DNA of 64,000 nucleotides from Bryobacterales bacterium (GCA_020847045.1 JADLCT010000058.1:83388-147387); one strand, 5' to 3'; counted from the stretch's first letter, positions 9,032 to 18,081 are shown. The notes: generated from the letters alone by a model not told the origin. Made by a program: numbers and translations.

Positions 9032-9769
9032 TTACCTCAGGTTCTGAATGACGCCCTTCTGCATCTCGTTCATCTTTTGCATGATGCCGCCCAGAGCGCC
9101 GAAGAGTTCGTTGATCTGCTGAATATCCTGGCGTCCCTGCGGGCGCAGCGCATTCATCTTTATCCACACCTTGGAGATCGAGCTTTCCAGGTTGAACTCC
9201 TGCTTGCTCGCGGTTTCCTGAATGATTTGTTGCAACGCCGCGATGAATATGGTTTTCTGCATCATGGTTTGCATGCCCGCGACCATGGCCGCGGCCTGCG
9301 GGTTCATGCCCGCGCCGCCCATCTTGGCTCCGGCCATGCCCGCGGCGCCGACAGCAGCGCCCGCCATCTTGGCGCCGCCCATCTTGGCCCCACCCATTTT
9401 GCCCGTGGCGGCCACGGCCTGCTCGACCATCTTGTTGATGGACGAAAACATCCCGCCCTGCCCCGCCGCGGCGGATTTGCTTCCGCCCATCTTGTCGAAA
9501 AATTCCTGAGGCAACAGGCCGGTCGGCAGGCCGTTCTGCTTCAGAATTCCATCGGTCATCTTCTTAACCGTGTCGGCAAGGCCGCCGATGCCGCCGGGCT
9601 TCGGCTTTTTCACCGCCCCGTCCAGCAGTTTGGACATCTGGTCCATCATGCCCGTATCCTTGACCAGAGAGGCCATGGCCTCGGCCGCGGCCCCCGCGGG
9701 CGTAGCCTTCAAGACGCCCTTTAGTACGTCGGACATGTCCGACGAAATCAGCGATCCCATTAAACCCAT
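9032..9769 (-). CDS. Met/Gly-rich low-complexity protein, function unknown
   Basis: A 245-residue protein I do not recognise. The start at 9769 is supported by GAGGAGG five bases upstream. The N-terminal half is amphipathic and Met-rich. A central segment (about residues 120-155) is a low-complexity array of 'KMGGAKMGGAKMAGA'-type units, and a helical C-terminus ('IQQINELFGALGGIMQKMNEMQ') follows. It has no signal peptide and no clear membrane span. It sits directly upstream of the J-domain/WG gene, so a chaperone client or partner is possible (inference). The repeats could also mediate self-assembly. Confidence 0.6.
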   Translation of the reverse strand: MGLMGSLISSDMSDVLKGVLKATPAGAAAEAMASLVKDTGMMDQMSKLLDGAVKKPKPGGIGGLADTVKKMTDGILKQNGLPTGLLPQEFFDKMGGSKSAAAGQGGMFSSINKMVEQAVAATGKMGGAKMGGAKMAGAAVGAAGMAGAKMGGAGMNPQAAAMVAGMQTMMQKTIFIAALQQIIQETASKQEFNLESSISKVWIKMNALRPQGRQDIQQINELFGALGGIMQKMNEMQKGVIQNLR

Positions 9770-9959
9770 CAGGTCCTCCTCATTCGGGCACACTCTCCAA
9801 CACGTCCGATACTAAAACAGCGTAATCGGGTTTCCGTCTGCTTCAAAATATTTCTTGCCGGGGGGACCGCGGGAGCAGGCGCGAGGTGGCGGCTGGCGCA
9901 ACACCAGCGGGGCGGCGGCCAAGCCGCGCCGCACGTTTCGCGATACACTCTCCTTTTCC

Positions 9960-11288
9960 ATGCCGGAACCCCGCCGTCCGCTCACGCTCACGCAATGGCT
10001 CATCTGCGTTGTGGCCGCCATCGGGTTTGCCTTCGACATTTACGAGATCCTCGTGCTGCCGCTGATTGCCGGTCCGGCGCTGGCCGATCTGGGCGGCTTG
10101 AAACCGGGCACGCCGGAGTACGCCAACTGGATTTCGCTGCTCTTTTACGTTCCGGCCATTGCCGGTGGCGTGTTCGGCCTGGTGGGAGGCTACCTGACGG
10201 ACCTGTTAGGGCGGCGCCGCGTACTGGTATTCAGCATTCTGCTGTATGCCATTTCTGCCGTGCTGGCCGGTTATTCCACGTCGCTGCCCATGCTGCTGTT
10301 TTTCCGCGTCACCACGTTCATTGGCGTCTGCGTGGAGTTTGTCGCCGCCGTGGCATGGCTCGCCGAACTGTTTCCGGATCCGAAGCAGCGGGAAGCCGTG
10401 CTCGGGTATACGCAGGCCTTCTCCTCCATTGGCGGCATCATGGTGACCGGCGCCTATTATCTGTCCGTGCATTACGCCGACGCGCTGCCCGCGCTGCACG
10501 GCTCGCACGCGGCGTGGCGGTACACGCTGATCAGCGGCGTGATTCCAGCCATTCCGTTGATGCTCATCCGGCCGTTCCTGCCGGAGTCGGCCGAATGGGC
10601 GCGCAGGAAAGCCGAGGGCACGTTGCAGCGCCCCTCGATTGCGGCGATCTTCGCGCCGCGTTTCTCGCGCACGACATGGGTCACCATGCTCATGTTCGCG
10701 ATGAGCTATGGCGCGGCGTTCGGGGCCATCCAGCACATTCCGCGGATTGTACCCGGGTTGCCGGAGGTGTCCGAGCTGGCGCGTCCGCTGCAGCAAAAGG
10801 TGGTCAGCTCCGTACAGGCATGGCAGGAGATGGGAGGCTTGGCGGGGCGCATCGTGCTGGCGTTTCTCGCCGTGCGCATCGTTTCGCGCCGCCGGCTGAT
10901 CCGCCTGTTTCAGGCGCCCGGACTGATTGCGCTCCCCGTGGTGTTCTACTTCTTCGCCACGTCGAACCTGGAGATGACCAAGTACGGCATTTTTGTCTGT
11001 GGCTTTCTGACGGTGGCGCAGTTCAGTTTCTGGGGGAACTATCTGCCTCGCATGTATCCGGTGCATTTGCGAGGGACGGGCGAAAGCTTCGCGGCCAACG
11101 TGGGCGGGCGGATGCTCGGCACGTCGTTTGCCGCCGTCACGGCGCAACTGGCCACGGCGGTTCCCGGCGCCTCGCCGCCGGTCAAACTGGCCACGGCGGC
11201 GGCCATTGTCGGTTTTTTGGTATACCTGGTTGGCTTCATCGCCAGTTACTGGCTGCCCGAGCCCGGCGCGGCCGATCTTTCGGAGTGA
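9960..11288 (+). CDS. Major facilitator superfamily transporter (sugar or organic acid type)
   Basis: A 442-residue, about 12-helix MFS permease. Helix 1 carries 'GFAFDIYEILVLPL'. The loop between helices 2 and 3 has the MFS signature 'GGYLTDLLGRRRV', and helix 5 is followed by 'RPFLPESAEWARR', as in metabolite:H+ symporters. The large central loop (about residues 205-285) is typical of the family. The ATG at 9960 starts just before helix 1; upstream codons in the same frame are open but do not look coding. The gene is followed after 5 bases by the sialate O-acetylesterase, so it may import a sugar released by that enzyme. The substrate is not determinable. Confidence 0.85.
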   Translation: MPEPRRPLTLTQWLICVVAAIGFAFDIYEILVLPLIAGPALADLGGLKPGTPEYANWISLLFYVPAIAGGVFGLVGGYLTDLLGRRRVLVFSILLYAISAVLAGYSTSLPMLLFFRVTTFIGVCVEFVAAVAWLAELFPDPKQREAVLGYTQAFSSIGGIMVTGAYYLSVHYADALPALHGSHAAWRYTLISGVIPAIPLMLIRPFLPESAEWARRKAEGTLQRPSIAAIFAPRFSRTTWVTMLMFAMSYGAAFGAIQHIPRIVPGLPEVSELARPLQQKVVSSVQAWQEMGGLAGRIVLAFLAVRIVSRRRLIRLFQAPGLIALPVVFYFFATSNLEMTKYGIFVCGFLTVAQFSFWGNYLPRMYPVHLRGTGESFAANVGGRMLGTSFAAVTAQLATAVPGASPPVKLATAAAIVGFLVYLVGFIASYWLPEPGAADLSE

Positions 11289-11293
11289 ATTTA

Positions 11294-12796
11294 ATGAAAC
11301 GAACCATACTGTTGATGCTCGCACTGGCTGGCGGCCTGGCCGCCGATGTGCGGCTGCCCGCTCTCATTTCCGACCACATGCTGCTGCAGCGCGATGCACC
11401 GCTCCGCTTGTGGGGCTGGGCCACGCCCGGTGAACAGGTCAGCGTGACGCTGCTGGGCCAAACCAGCACGGCGGCGGCTACGCCGGACGGCAAATGGGAG
11501 GTGTACTTCACGCCCATCCACGCGCAGTCCACGCCCACGACGATCACCGTCAAGGGGAATAACCAGATCACGGTTCAGGACGTGCTGGTGGGCGATGTCT
11601 GGGTAGGCTCGGGCCAGTCCAACATGCAGTGGACGGTGAAGAACTCGAACAACCCGGAGGCTGAAATTGCCGCCGCGCAGTATCCGCAGATCCGGATCTT
11701 CCAGGTGGCGCTGAAGACCTCCGAGACGCCTCTGGACGACGTAACGGGAAAGTGGGCCCTGGTTACGCCGGAGTCGATTCCCAACTTTTCCGCGGTCGGT
11801 TATTTCTTTTCGCGCGAGTTGCACAAGCATCTCAAGACGCCGGTCGGCTTCATACAGTCGGCCTGGGGAGGGACTCCGGTGCAGGCATGGACGCGTTTGA
11901 GCCTGATTGAGTCCGATCTTTCGATGAACTGGGTGCTGGCCAACTGGCGCGAGGCGCTGGGGCGCTATCCGGCGGCCAAGGTGCGCCATGACAGGGCTGT
12001 GGCCGAATGGGAGGCCAAGGGCAAGCAGGGCGGCCGGCCGGCGGCTCCGATGGGCCCGGGGCATTCGCACACGCCTGGCGGGCTCTACAACGCCATGATC
12101 GTGCCGCTGCTGCCGTACGCGATCAAGGGCGCCATCTGGTATCAAGGGGAGAGCAACGCGGGCGGCAAGACGGCCAGCCAGTACAGACACCAGTTCGTGG
12201 AGATGATCCGCGACTGGCGCGCGCACTGGGGTGTGGGCGATTTTCCGTTCCTGTACGTGCAACTGGCCAACTGGGCGCCCGGCAACGCGAACGGCTGGCC
12301 TCTGGTGCAGGAGGCGCAGGACAAGACTCTCGATTTGCGTGGAACCGGCATGGCCGTAATCACCGACATTGGCGATGAAAAGGACATTCACCCGAAGAAC
12401 AAGCAGGACGTGGGTGCGCGTCTGGCGCTGGCGGCGCGGCACGTGGCTCATGGCGAGGACATTGTTTACTCGGGGCCGCGCTACCGGCAGATCACGCGGG
12501 AAGGGGCGAGCCTGCGCGTGTGGCTGAACCACTCCGGACGCGGTCTTGTGGCCAAGGGAGGCGGCGAGTTGAAGGGCTTCTTCGTGGCGGGCGCAGACCG
12601 CGCCTTCTTCCGCGCCACGGCCCGTATCGACGGCAAGACCGTCGTGGTTTCCTGCCCGGAAGTGGCCAACCCCGTTGCCGTCCGCTACAACTGGGCGCCG
12701 TTTCCCAACGGCAACCTGTTCAATGCCGATGGTCTTCCCGCGTCGCTGTTCCGCAGCGATGATTGGGAAGACGTGACGATGCCTCCGGTGAACTGA
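11294..12796 (+). CDS. Sialate O-acetylesterase-like SGNH esterase
   Basis: A 500-residue exported esterase with a signal peptide at residues 1-17. The SGNH nucleophile motif is 'GSGQSNMQW', with Ser109. A second conserved block is 'WYQGESNA' and the C-terminal catalytic region is 'DIGDEKDIHPKNK'. The family removes O-acetyl groups from sialic acids or other acetylated carbohydrates, usually in the periplasm. Upstream residues in this frame are antisense-like shadow over the MFS gene; the ATG at 11294 begins the signal peptide. It overlaps the next gene by one base in TGATG, indicating translational coupling. Confidence 0.9.
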   Translation: MKRTILLMLALAGGLAADVRLPALISDHMLLQRDAPLRLWGWATPGEQVSVTLLGQTSTAAATPDGKWEVYFTPIHAQSTPTTITVKGNNQITVQDVLVGDVWVGSGQSNMQWTVKNSNNPEAEIAAAQYPQIRIFQVALKTSETPLDDVTGKWALVTPESIPNFSAVGYFFSRELHKHLKTPVGFIQSAWGGTPVQAWTRLSLIESDLSMNWVLANWREALGRYPAAKVRHDRAVAEWEAKGKQGGRPAAPMGPGHSHTPGGLYNAMIVPLLPYAIKGAIWYQGESNAGGKTASQYRHQFVEMIRDWRAHWGVGDFPFLYVQLANWAPGNANGWPLVQEAQDKTLDLRGTGMAVITDIGDEKDIHPKNKQDVGARLALAARHVAHGEDIVYSGPRYRQITREGASLRVWLNHSGRGLVAKGGGELKGFFVAGADRAFFRATARIDGKTVVVSCPEVANPVAVRYNWAPFPNGNLFNADGLPASLFRSDDWEDVTMPPVN

Positions 12797-13491
12797 TGTT
12801 ACTGCTTGCCGCAGCCGTGGCACTGGTGGCCTGCGGCCGGGCGCCGGACTTTGACGAGGCGGCCACCACGGGCCGCTACGAGTTGAAGTTCACCGCGCAT
12901 GGCGACTTTGAGTTCACGCTGCGCAACGGCCGCCTGGAGCTGGAGGTTTTCGAAGGAGGGGGCCCGGCTTCGGTGGCCTGTGTCTACACGCAGCGCGTGC
13001 CCCCGGCGGCCAGCATCCAGGCGCGTCTTTTGGAGGGCGCGCGCAAGCCCAAGGTGGCGGGCGAGCGGATTCGTTTCGAGAATGCGGAAGGGCCCTACGA
13101 GGTATGGTTCGAGTGGACGAACGAGCACGCCTTGTACCGATCGCCGCGGCCGGACTCCGTGCTTCCCGGCCATCGCATCCGGCAGGGTTCGACAGTTTTC
13201 GACAATAAACTGTCGGGCAGCGCCACGTTGACCGCAGTGGTGAAGGCGGCGACGACTGTATACATACGAGGCCCCGCCGTGCAGGCGACGCCGCCTCTGC
13301 CCAACGCGAAACTTGCGCTTTCGCAGCCGCTGCCCGGCCGCGCGCTGGCCCGGTTCAAGGCGTCCGCGGCGGGCTGCAGGTCGAAGGTGATCGAGCAGCC
13401 CGAAGAGGAAAACGGGTATACGGCCGTGGTGATGCTGACGCCGGCGCGGATGCCGCGCGAATGCACATTGCGCGTCGAGTGGCGCCGGTAG
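12796..13491 (+). CDS. Putative lipoprotein, function unknown
   Basis: A 231-residue protein beginning MLLLAAAVALVACG, a short lipoprotein signal with a lipobox ending in Cys at about residue 13. The mature part is beta-rich ('YELKFTAHGDFEFTLRNGRLELEVF'). No known domain is recognised. The start codon overlaps the stop of the sialate O-acetylesterase gene (TGATG), so expression is probably coupled and a role in extracytoplasmic carbohydrate processing is plausible. That role is inference from context only. Confidence 0.7.
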   Translation: MLLLAAAVALVACGRAPDFDEAATTGRYELKFTAHGDFEFTLRNGRLELEVFEGGGPASVACVYTQRVPPAASIQARLLEGARKPKVAGERIRFENAEGPYEVWFEWTNEHALYRSPRPDSVLPGHRIRQGSTVFDNKLSGSATLTAVVKAATTVYIRGPAVQATPPLPNAKLALSQPLPGRALARFKASAAGCRSKVIEQPEEENGYTAVVMLTPARMPRECTLRVEWRR

Positions 13492-13520
13492 CGCTCGCGG
13501 AGGGATACAATCAAGTCGCC

Positions 13521-14369
13521 ATGCATGCGACCCACCTTACCCGCCGTTCTCTGCTTGCCACGTCAATGGCCACGGTTCTGGCCCGGACCACGCCCGCCGC
13601 CAGCTTGTATCCGAAGCTGCTCGGCGCGCAACTCTACACGGTGCGGAACATCCTGCCCAAGGACCCGGCGGGCGTGCTGAAAGCGATGGCGCTGATCGGG
13701 TACAAGGAGGTGGAGGGGGCGCCCGAGTTTCTGGCGCAGCACGGCAAACTGATCACCGATGTGGGCATGAGCATGCCGTGCGCCATGGTGAACCTGCCGG
13801 CGCTGGCCGGAGATAAGGGCGAGGCCACGATCGCCGGCGCGCATCAGTTGGGCCTCAAGAGCATCGGGCTCTCCTACTTGAACGAGCAGGAACGGAGCGG
13901 CATTGGGGCCGCGCTGGCGGCCATGAACCGCGCCGCGGAGCTGGCCGCGAAAGCGGGCATGAACTTCTACTATCACAACCACTGTTTCGAGTTCGGCGGC
14001 GCGCCGGGGGCGCGCGTGTGGGACCGGATTCTCAAAGAGTGCTCGCCCAAGGTGATGCTGGAGTGCGACGTGTTCTGGCTCACCGTGGGCGGGCAGGACC
14101 CGGCGGCCATCATCGCGCAGCTTGGCAAACGCGTGTTGAGTTTGCATCTGAAGGACGTGGAGAAGGGCACGAAGGTGTACCACCAGGAGCGTGAGGTGCC
14201 GCGGAGCGCGTTCAAGGAATGCGGCAGCGGCACGGTGGATTTCAAGAAGGTTCTGGCGGCGGCCAGGAAGGCCGGCGTGCGGCACTTCTTCGTCGAGCAG
14301 GACGCGACGCCGGGCGATCCGCTGGCCAGCATACGGCAGAGCTACCAGTACCTGCGCAAGCTGGGCTGA
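13521..14369 (+). CDS. Exported sugar phosphate isomerase/epimerase-like TIM-barrel protein
   Basis: A 282-residue AP-endonuclease-2/xylose-isomerase-like barrel. Motifs include 'LGAQLYTVRNILPKDPAGVL', 'AGMNFYYHNHCFEF', 'VMLECDVFWLTVGG' and 'VLSLHLKDVEKG', which supply the metal ligands His/Glu/Asp/His. The N-terminus (LTRRSLLATSMATVLA) is a twin-arginine-like signal, so the protein is predicted to act outside the cytoplasm, unusually for this family. The ATG at 13521 is chosen because the signal starts there. Family members isomerise or epimerise sugars or act in inositol pathways; the substrate here is unknown. Confidence 0.85.
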   Translation: MHATHLTRRSLLATSMATVLARTTPAASLYPKLLGAQLYTVRNILPKDPAGVLKAMALIGYKEVEGAPEFLAQHGKLITDVGMSMPCAMVNLPALAGDKGEATIAGAHQLGLKSIGLSYLNEQERSGIGAALAAMNRAAELAAKAGMNFYYHNHCFEFGGAPGARVWDRILKECSPKVMLECDVFWLTVGGQDPAAIIAQLGKRVLSLHLKDVEKGTKVYHQEREVPRSAFKECGSGTVDFKKVLAAARKAGVRHFFVEQDATPGDPLASIRQSYQYLRKLG

Positions 14370-14378
14370 GAACCGGAA

Positions 14379-14403
14379 CGGGGGCCACTCGCGGCGGCCC
14401 CCG
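14379..14403. terminator. GC-rich hairpin between convergent genes
   Basis: CGGGGGCC (14379-14386) pairs perfectly with GGCCCCCG (14396-14403) around a 9-base loop, between two convergent stop codons. There is no U-tract on either side, so it is a probable bidirectional hairpin whose efficiency cannot be judged. Confidence 0.45.
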
Positions 14404-14409
14404 AAGGAA

Positions 14410-15597
14410 TCAGGCCGAGCGCATCATTTCATCCCAGGTGACTTCGCGCTTCTGGTGTACGGCCATGCGGCCCATGATGGCGGTGAGCGTGCTTTCGCCG
14501 GCGCTCTTCCACATGTGGATGGGTTTTTTCTCCACGATGCCGCGGAAGAAAGCCTCGACGGCGTCGATGGTGATTTCGCGCGGCGAGTCGCGTTTTTCGA
14601 TCAGGCTGCGGTCGCGCAGGTCGTCGGCGTTGGGATAGCTCCAGTTTCCTTCCGGGCCATGGAGCTTGTAGTATTTGCGCGAGGTTTCCAGCATTCCCTT
14701 CGAGCCGTAGAGCTGCTCCTTCACGTCGCGGTATCCGGCCGTGTGTTTGATGCTGATGAGCCAGCCTTCGATGTTGCCGGGATAGTGGAAGGCGATGTTG
14801 TGGTAGTCGGTTTTCCAGTCGCCGTAGGGCACGGGATAGCGCAGTCCGGCCGTGCCGCTGGCGCGGAGCGGATGGGCGTCCATGGCGAACCAGTTCAGGG
14901 TATCCACGCCGTGGCAATCCTGTTCAACGATGGGTCCGCCGGAGGTCTCCTCCCAGCGGCCCCAGTTGCGTAGCTTTTCGTCGGGCCCGTCGTAGCGGTT
15001 GCGGTAGCTGGTGGGGGGCGGGCCGCCGAGCACCCAGTAGCTCATCATGAGTTTCATCTCGCCGATGCGGCCCGACTTGAGGTGGCCCATGGCGGTGAGA
15101 TATTCCGGGCTGAAGCGCTGCTGGTAGCCGAATTGAATGGTGCGGTCCTGGCGGGCTTTGGCGCCGGCGGCGAGCAGGCGTTTGCAGCCGGCCACATCGG
15201 CGCCGCCGGGTTTTTCGCAATAGATGTGCTTGCCGCTTTGGACGGCGAGTTCGAAGTGCTCGGGGTGAAGATAAACGGGCGTGGCGATGAGAACGGCGTC
15301 GATGCCGGGGTTTCCGAGCAGATCGTTGAGGTCGCGGTAGGCAGGCACGCTGGCCGCGCCGGGAATCTCGGTTTTGCCCTGGTCGATGCGGTCGGGGAAC
15401 TTGTCGCAAATGGCGGCCAGGCGGGCGTTTTTGTCCTGCGCCATGAAGGCGCCGACATAGCGGCCGCGGCCTCCGGTTCCGATGACGCCGAAACTGATGG
15501 CGGAGTTGGCGGGTGTGCCGAAGGCGGTTTCTGGTTTAACGAGAAGAAGTCCGCTGGCGGCGCCGGTCAGCGCCTGACGTCTGCTGAAGGTGCTCAT
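14410..15597 (-). CDS. Gfo/Idh/MocA-family oxidoreductase with Tat signal
   Basis: A 395-residue NAD(P)-dependent oxidoreductase. A Tat signal (FSRRQALTGAASGLLLV) is followed by a Rossmann start with GVIGTGGRG near residue 37. The family motif 'YCEKPGG' follows, with 'GYQQRFSP', and the C-terminal alpha/beta domain contains 'DCHGVDTLNWF'. Exported MocA-type proteins are common in Acidobacteria and Planctomycetes and act on sugars, sometimes as NAD-dependent glycosidases. The specific reaction is unknown. It is convergent with the isomerase-like gene and 84 bases downstream of the fuconolactonase-like gene on the same strand. Confidence 0.88.
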   Translation of the reverse strand: MSTFSRRQALTGAASGLLLVKPETAFGTPANSAISFGVIGTGGRGRYVGAFMAQDKNARLAAICDKFPDRIDQGKTEIPGAASVPAYRDLNDLLGNPGIDAVLIATPVYLHPEHFELAVQSGKHIYCEKPGGADVAGCKRLLAAGAKARQDRTIQFGYQQRFSPEYLTAMGHLKSGRIGEMKLMMSYWVLGGPPPTSYRNRYDGPDEKLRNWGRWEETSGGPIVEQDCHGVDTLNWFAMDAHPLRASGTAGLRYPVPYGDWKTDYHNIAFHYPGNIEGWLISIKHTAGYRDVKEQLYGSKGMLETSRKYYKLHGPEGNWSYPNADDLRDRSLIEKRDSPREITIDAVEAFFRGIVEKKPIHMWKSAGESTLTAIMGRMAVHQKREVTWDEMMRSA

Positions 15598-15681
15598 GAA
15601 GCCTCCCTAGATAAGATTCGCGCTGGTGTGGCGCGATCCCAGGTTGCTCCAGGGCCCCATGAAACCGGACAGAATCCTTAT

Positions 15682-16515
15682 CTACAGTTTATACGCTTCG
15701 ATGGCGGTGAGCCCGAGGATGCGGTCGCGTTCGTCCACGCTGAGGCTGGCGATGGCGGTGTTCACCACCTGCCACCAGTGCGCATAGGGGCAGGCCACCA
15801 GCATCACGGGCCAGTCGGAGCCGAACATCAGGCGCTTGGGTCCGAACGCCTCCAGCACGGTGTCGATGTAGGGACGCAACTGGTCCGGCGTCCAGGTTTC
15901 CCAGTTGGCTTCGGTGACCATGCCGCTGATCTTGCAATAGACGTTCGGCCGCCGGGCCATTTCGCGGATGTCCGTGGCCCAGGGTTCGCGATGGCCCGCT
16001 TTGATGCCGGGCTTGGCGATGTGGTCCAGTATGAAGACCTGACCGGGATGGCGGTCCACGAACTGGATGGATGGTTTCAGGTGACGTTCAAAGATGAGGA
16101 TGTCGTAGGCGAGCCCGAGCGGCTTCAACAGGGAGACGCCGCGGCTGAGGTCGTCGCGGAGGATGAAGTTGTCGTCGGGCTCGTCTTGCACGACGTGGCG
16201 GACGCCTTTGAACTTGGGGTGCGCGGCGAAGTGTTCCAGCCGGTTTTCGACGCCGGGCGCCATGAGGGGTGCCCAGCCGACGACGCCACGGATGAAGCCG
16301 TGCCGGGAGGCGTGGGCAAGCAGAAAGTCGGTCTCCTCGACGGTCTGGCGCGCCTGGACGCTAACCACGCCGCCGATGCCGACCGGAGCGGTGGCGGCGA
16401 GGAGATCGTCCGGTGTGAAGTCGCGCCGCAAGGCGGCCATGGAATCACCGATCCAGCCGTACTCTTTGGGCGAGTAGTTCCAGAAGTGGTGATGGGCATC
16501 GACACGCTGGGCCAT
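15682..16515 (-). CDS. L-fuconolactonase-type amidohydrolase
   Basis: A 277-residue amidohydrolase_2 (COG3618-like) protein: 'VDAHHHFWNYSP' at the N-terminus, 'FKGVRHVVQDEP', 'FILDHIAKPGIK', 'YCKISGMVTEA' and 'RLMFGSDWPV'. The family hydrolyses sugar lactones such as L-fuconolactone or L-rhamnono-lactone to the aldonate. No signal peptide is present, so it is cytoplasmic. It is divergent from the zinc alcohol dehydrogenase with only ~28 bases between the starts. A dehydrogenase plus a lactonase is the classic pair for oxidising a free sugar to its aldonic acid. Confidence 0.88.
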   Translation of the reverse strand: MAQRVDAHHHFWNYSPKEYGWIGDSMAALRRDFTPDDLLAATAPVGIGGVVSVQARQTVEETDFLLAHASRHGFIRGVVGWAPLMAPGVENRLEHFAAHPKFKGVRHVVQDEPDDNFILRDDLSRGVSLLKPLGLAYDILIFERHLKPSIQFVDRHPGQVFILDHIAKPGIKAGHREPWATDIREMARRPNVYCKISGMVTEANWETWTPDQLRPYIDTVLEAFGPKRLMFGSDWPVMLVACPYAHWWQVVNTAIASLSVDERDRILGLTAIEAYKL

Positions 16516-16543
16516 GAGGGAATCCCATGATACGCTAGCCCGG

Positions 16544-17539
16544 GTGAAGGCGCTTCAACTCTCCGCCCTGCGCACGATCGCGCTTGCCGACGTGCCCGAA
16601 CCCGCCGCTCCGGCTCCCGGCCACGCCCTGGTGCGCACGCTGCGCGTGGGCGTCTGCGGCAGCGATCTGCATGCCTACAACGGCCGGCAGATGTTTGTCG
16701 AGTATCCGCGCATCCTGGGCCATGAGCTGGCCGTGGAGGTTCTGGCGGTGAACGGGGAGGCGGAGTGGAAGCCGGGCGATATTGGCTGCGTGAATCCATT
16801 TTTGTCGTGTGGGGAGTGCCCCACGTGCCGGGTGGGCCGGACCAACTGTTGCACGCGGCTGCGGACGCTGGGCGTGCACATCGACGGCGGGATGTGCGAG
16901 CGGTTCACACTGCCGGTGGCGAAGCTGCATCGCGGCGAGGGCCTCACGTTGGAGCAACTAGCGACCGTGGAGCCACTGTGCATCGGCCATCACGCGGTGC
17001 GCCGCGGGGCGCCGCGGCCGGGCGAGCGTGTGCTGGTGACCGGCGCCGGTCCGATTGGGCTGGCGGTGGTGGAAGGACTGCGCGGGTCGGGCGCTCAGGT
17101 GACGATCGCCGAGCGGAGTCTGGCGCGGAGGCGGTTTCTCTCGGAGACGCTGGGAGACAGGCTGGGCGGCGCACGGGTGGCCCACTCCACCGAGGGGTTG
17201 CTGGCCGAACTGGTGATCGACGCGACAGGTTCGCCGGCGGCCATGAATGCCGCTCCGGAGCATGTGGCGCATGGCGGGCGGCTGGTGTTCGTGGGCCATC
17301 ATCCGGGAGACATCAGCCTGCACAACCCGCTGTTGCACGCGCGCGAGGTGACGGTGCTGTTCAGCCGGAACGCGGACGAATCGGATTTCGGATGGGTGAT
17401 CTCGCGCCTGCGGCAGGGAGTGATTGATTCGACGCCCTGGTTCGCACCGCTGACGGCCCCGGAGGATGTGGCGGCGGAGTTTCCCGTGTGGCTTGACCCG
17501 GAGCAGGGGATTGTAAAACCGGTGATTGACTTCACCTGA
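16544..17539 (+). CDS. Zinc-dependent medium-chain alcohol/sugar dehydrogenase
   Basis: A 331-residue MDR-family enzyme. Catalytic-zinc ligands lie in 'GVCGSDLH' and 'ILGHELA'. The structural zinc loop is 'CGECPTCRVGRTNCC', and the nucleotide fold is 'VLVTGAGPIGLAVVEGL'. A GTG start at 16544 places the first strand (VKALQL) as in the family; an ATG at 16514 is in frame but inside the divergent lactonase gene. With the lactonase it probably oxidises a sugar such as L-fucose or L-galactose to a lactone (inference). It ends before a cluster of hairpins. Confidence 0.85.
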   Translation: MKALQLSALRTIALADVPEPAAPAPGHALVRTLRVGVCGSDLHAYNGRQMFVEYPRILGHELAVEVLAVNGEAEWKPGDIGCVNPFLSCGECPTCRVGRTNCCTRLRTLGVHIDGGMCERFTLPVAKLHRGEGLTLEQLATVEPLCIGHHAVRRGAPRPGERVLVTGAGPIGLAVVEGLRGSGAQVTIAERSLARRRFLSETLGDRLGGARVAHSTEGLLAELVIDATGSPAAMNAAPEHVAHGGRLVFVGHHPGDISLHNPLLHAREVTVLFSRNADESDFGWVISRLRQGVIDSTPWFAPLTAPEDVAAEFPVWLDPEQGIVKPVIDFT

Positions 17540-17582
17540 GTGGGGAGCGGGTTTTCCGGGGAGGTAGGCCTACAAATATTAA

Positions 17583-17677
17583 GCCCCGGGGGGGTACCCC
17601 GGGGCCTCGCGTTGAGAGGGGGTAGCAGCGAGCTAGGACTCGCTACTAGGAATGCAGGTTAGTCTTGGAGGACTAAC
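17583..17677. other. Three consecutive stem-loops between convergent genes
   Basis: Hairpin 1: GCCCCGGGG/CCCCGGGGC (17583-17591 with 17597-17605, loop 5). Hairpin 2: a 10-bp stem 17623-17632 with 17639-17648 around a 6-base loop, fully paired with one G-U only on the minus strand. Hairpin 3: GTTAGTC/GACTAAC (17658-17664 with 17671-17677, loop 6). No U-tract follows any of them. They may terminate or protect the convergent mRNAs, or form a small structured RNA. The rest of 17540-17784 shows nothing else. Confidence 0.5.
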
Positions 17678-17784
17678 TAGTAAGTGATTCCAGTATGCCA
17701 CACAGCGGCGGGTGTGACAAGCAAAATTCTTGTGTTGGGAGAAATTTTTCACCGTTTGAAGAATTTGACGGCCATCAGGGCGCA

Positions 17785-18081
17785 TTAGGAGGGCAGGTGG
17801 GCGGAGCCCAGGATGAGCGCCACCAGGTTCCAAGCCACCAGAAGCGCGAACATGACGTTGATTCGCGACAGCAACCGTTCTTTGCCCATCCGCAGGCAGT
17901 AGAAGCCGAGCATGAGGGCCGCCAGTTTGACAAAGGCCAGCCCGAGGAATGGCGAGGGCGCCAGTTGCATGCTCCAGCGAACAAAGGGATTCCCCTCTTG
18001 CACGCCCGTGAGGAGGAAAGCGATGGTAGTCAGGTAGTCCAGCACCTGGAGGTAGGAGAACTGCCAAAGGAGTGAGGTCAC
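17785..18081 (-). CDS. Small membrane protein, DUF5658-like
   Basis: A 98-residue hydrophobic protein with three predicted membrane segments: 'YLQVLDYLTTIAFLL', 'PFLGLAFVKLAALMLGFY' and 'VMFALLVAWNLVALIL'. The first carries the pattern 'DYLTT...GVQEGNPFV', which recalls DUF5658-type small membrane proteins of unknown role. The GTG at 18081 is preferred because GGAG lies eight bases upstream. A GTG at 18129 would add 16 residues without a ribosome binding site. It is transcribed alone, towards the hairpin cluster. Confidence 0.65.
   Translation of the reverse strand: MTSLLWQFSYLQVLDYLTTIAFLLTGVQEGNPFVRWSMQLAPSPFLGLAFVKLAALMLGFYCLRMGKERLLSRINVMFALLVAWNLVALILGSAHLPS

Noticed and set aside
9995..11293. 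Open frame extending upstream of the sialate O-acetylesterase
   Set aside because: This part overlaps the MFS gene in another frame and has Arg/His-rich shadow composition; the signal peptide begins at 11294.
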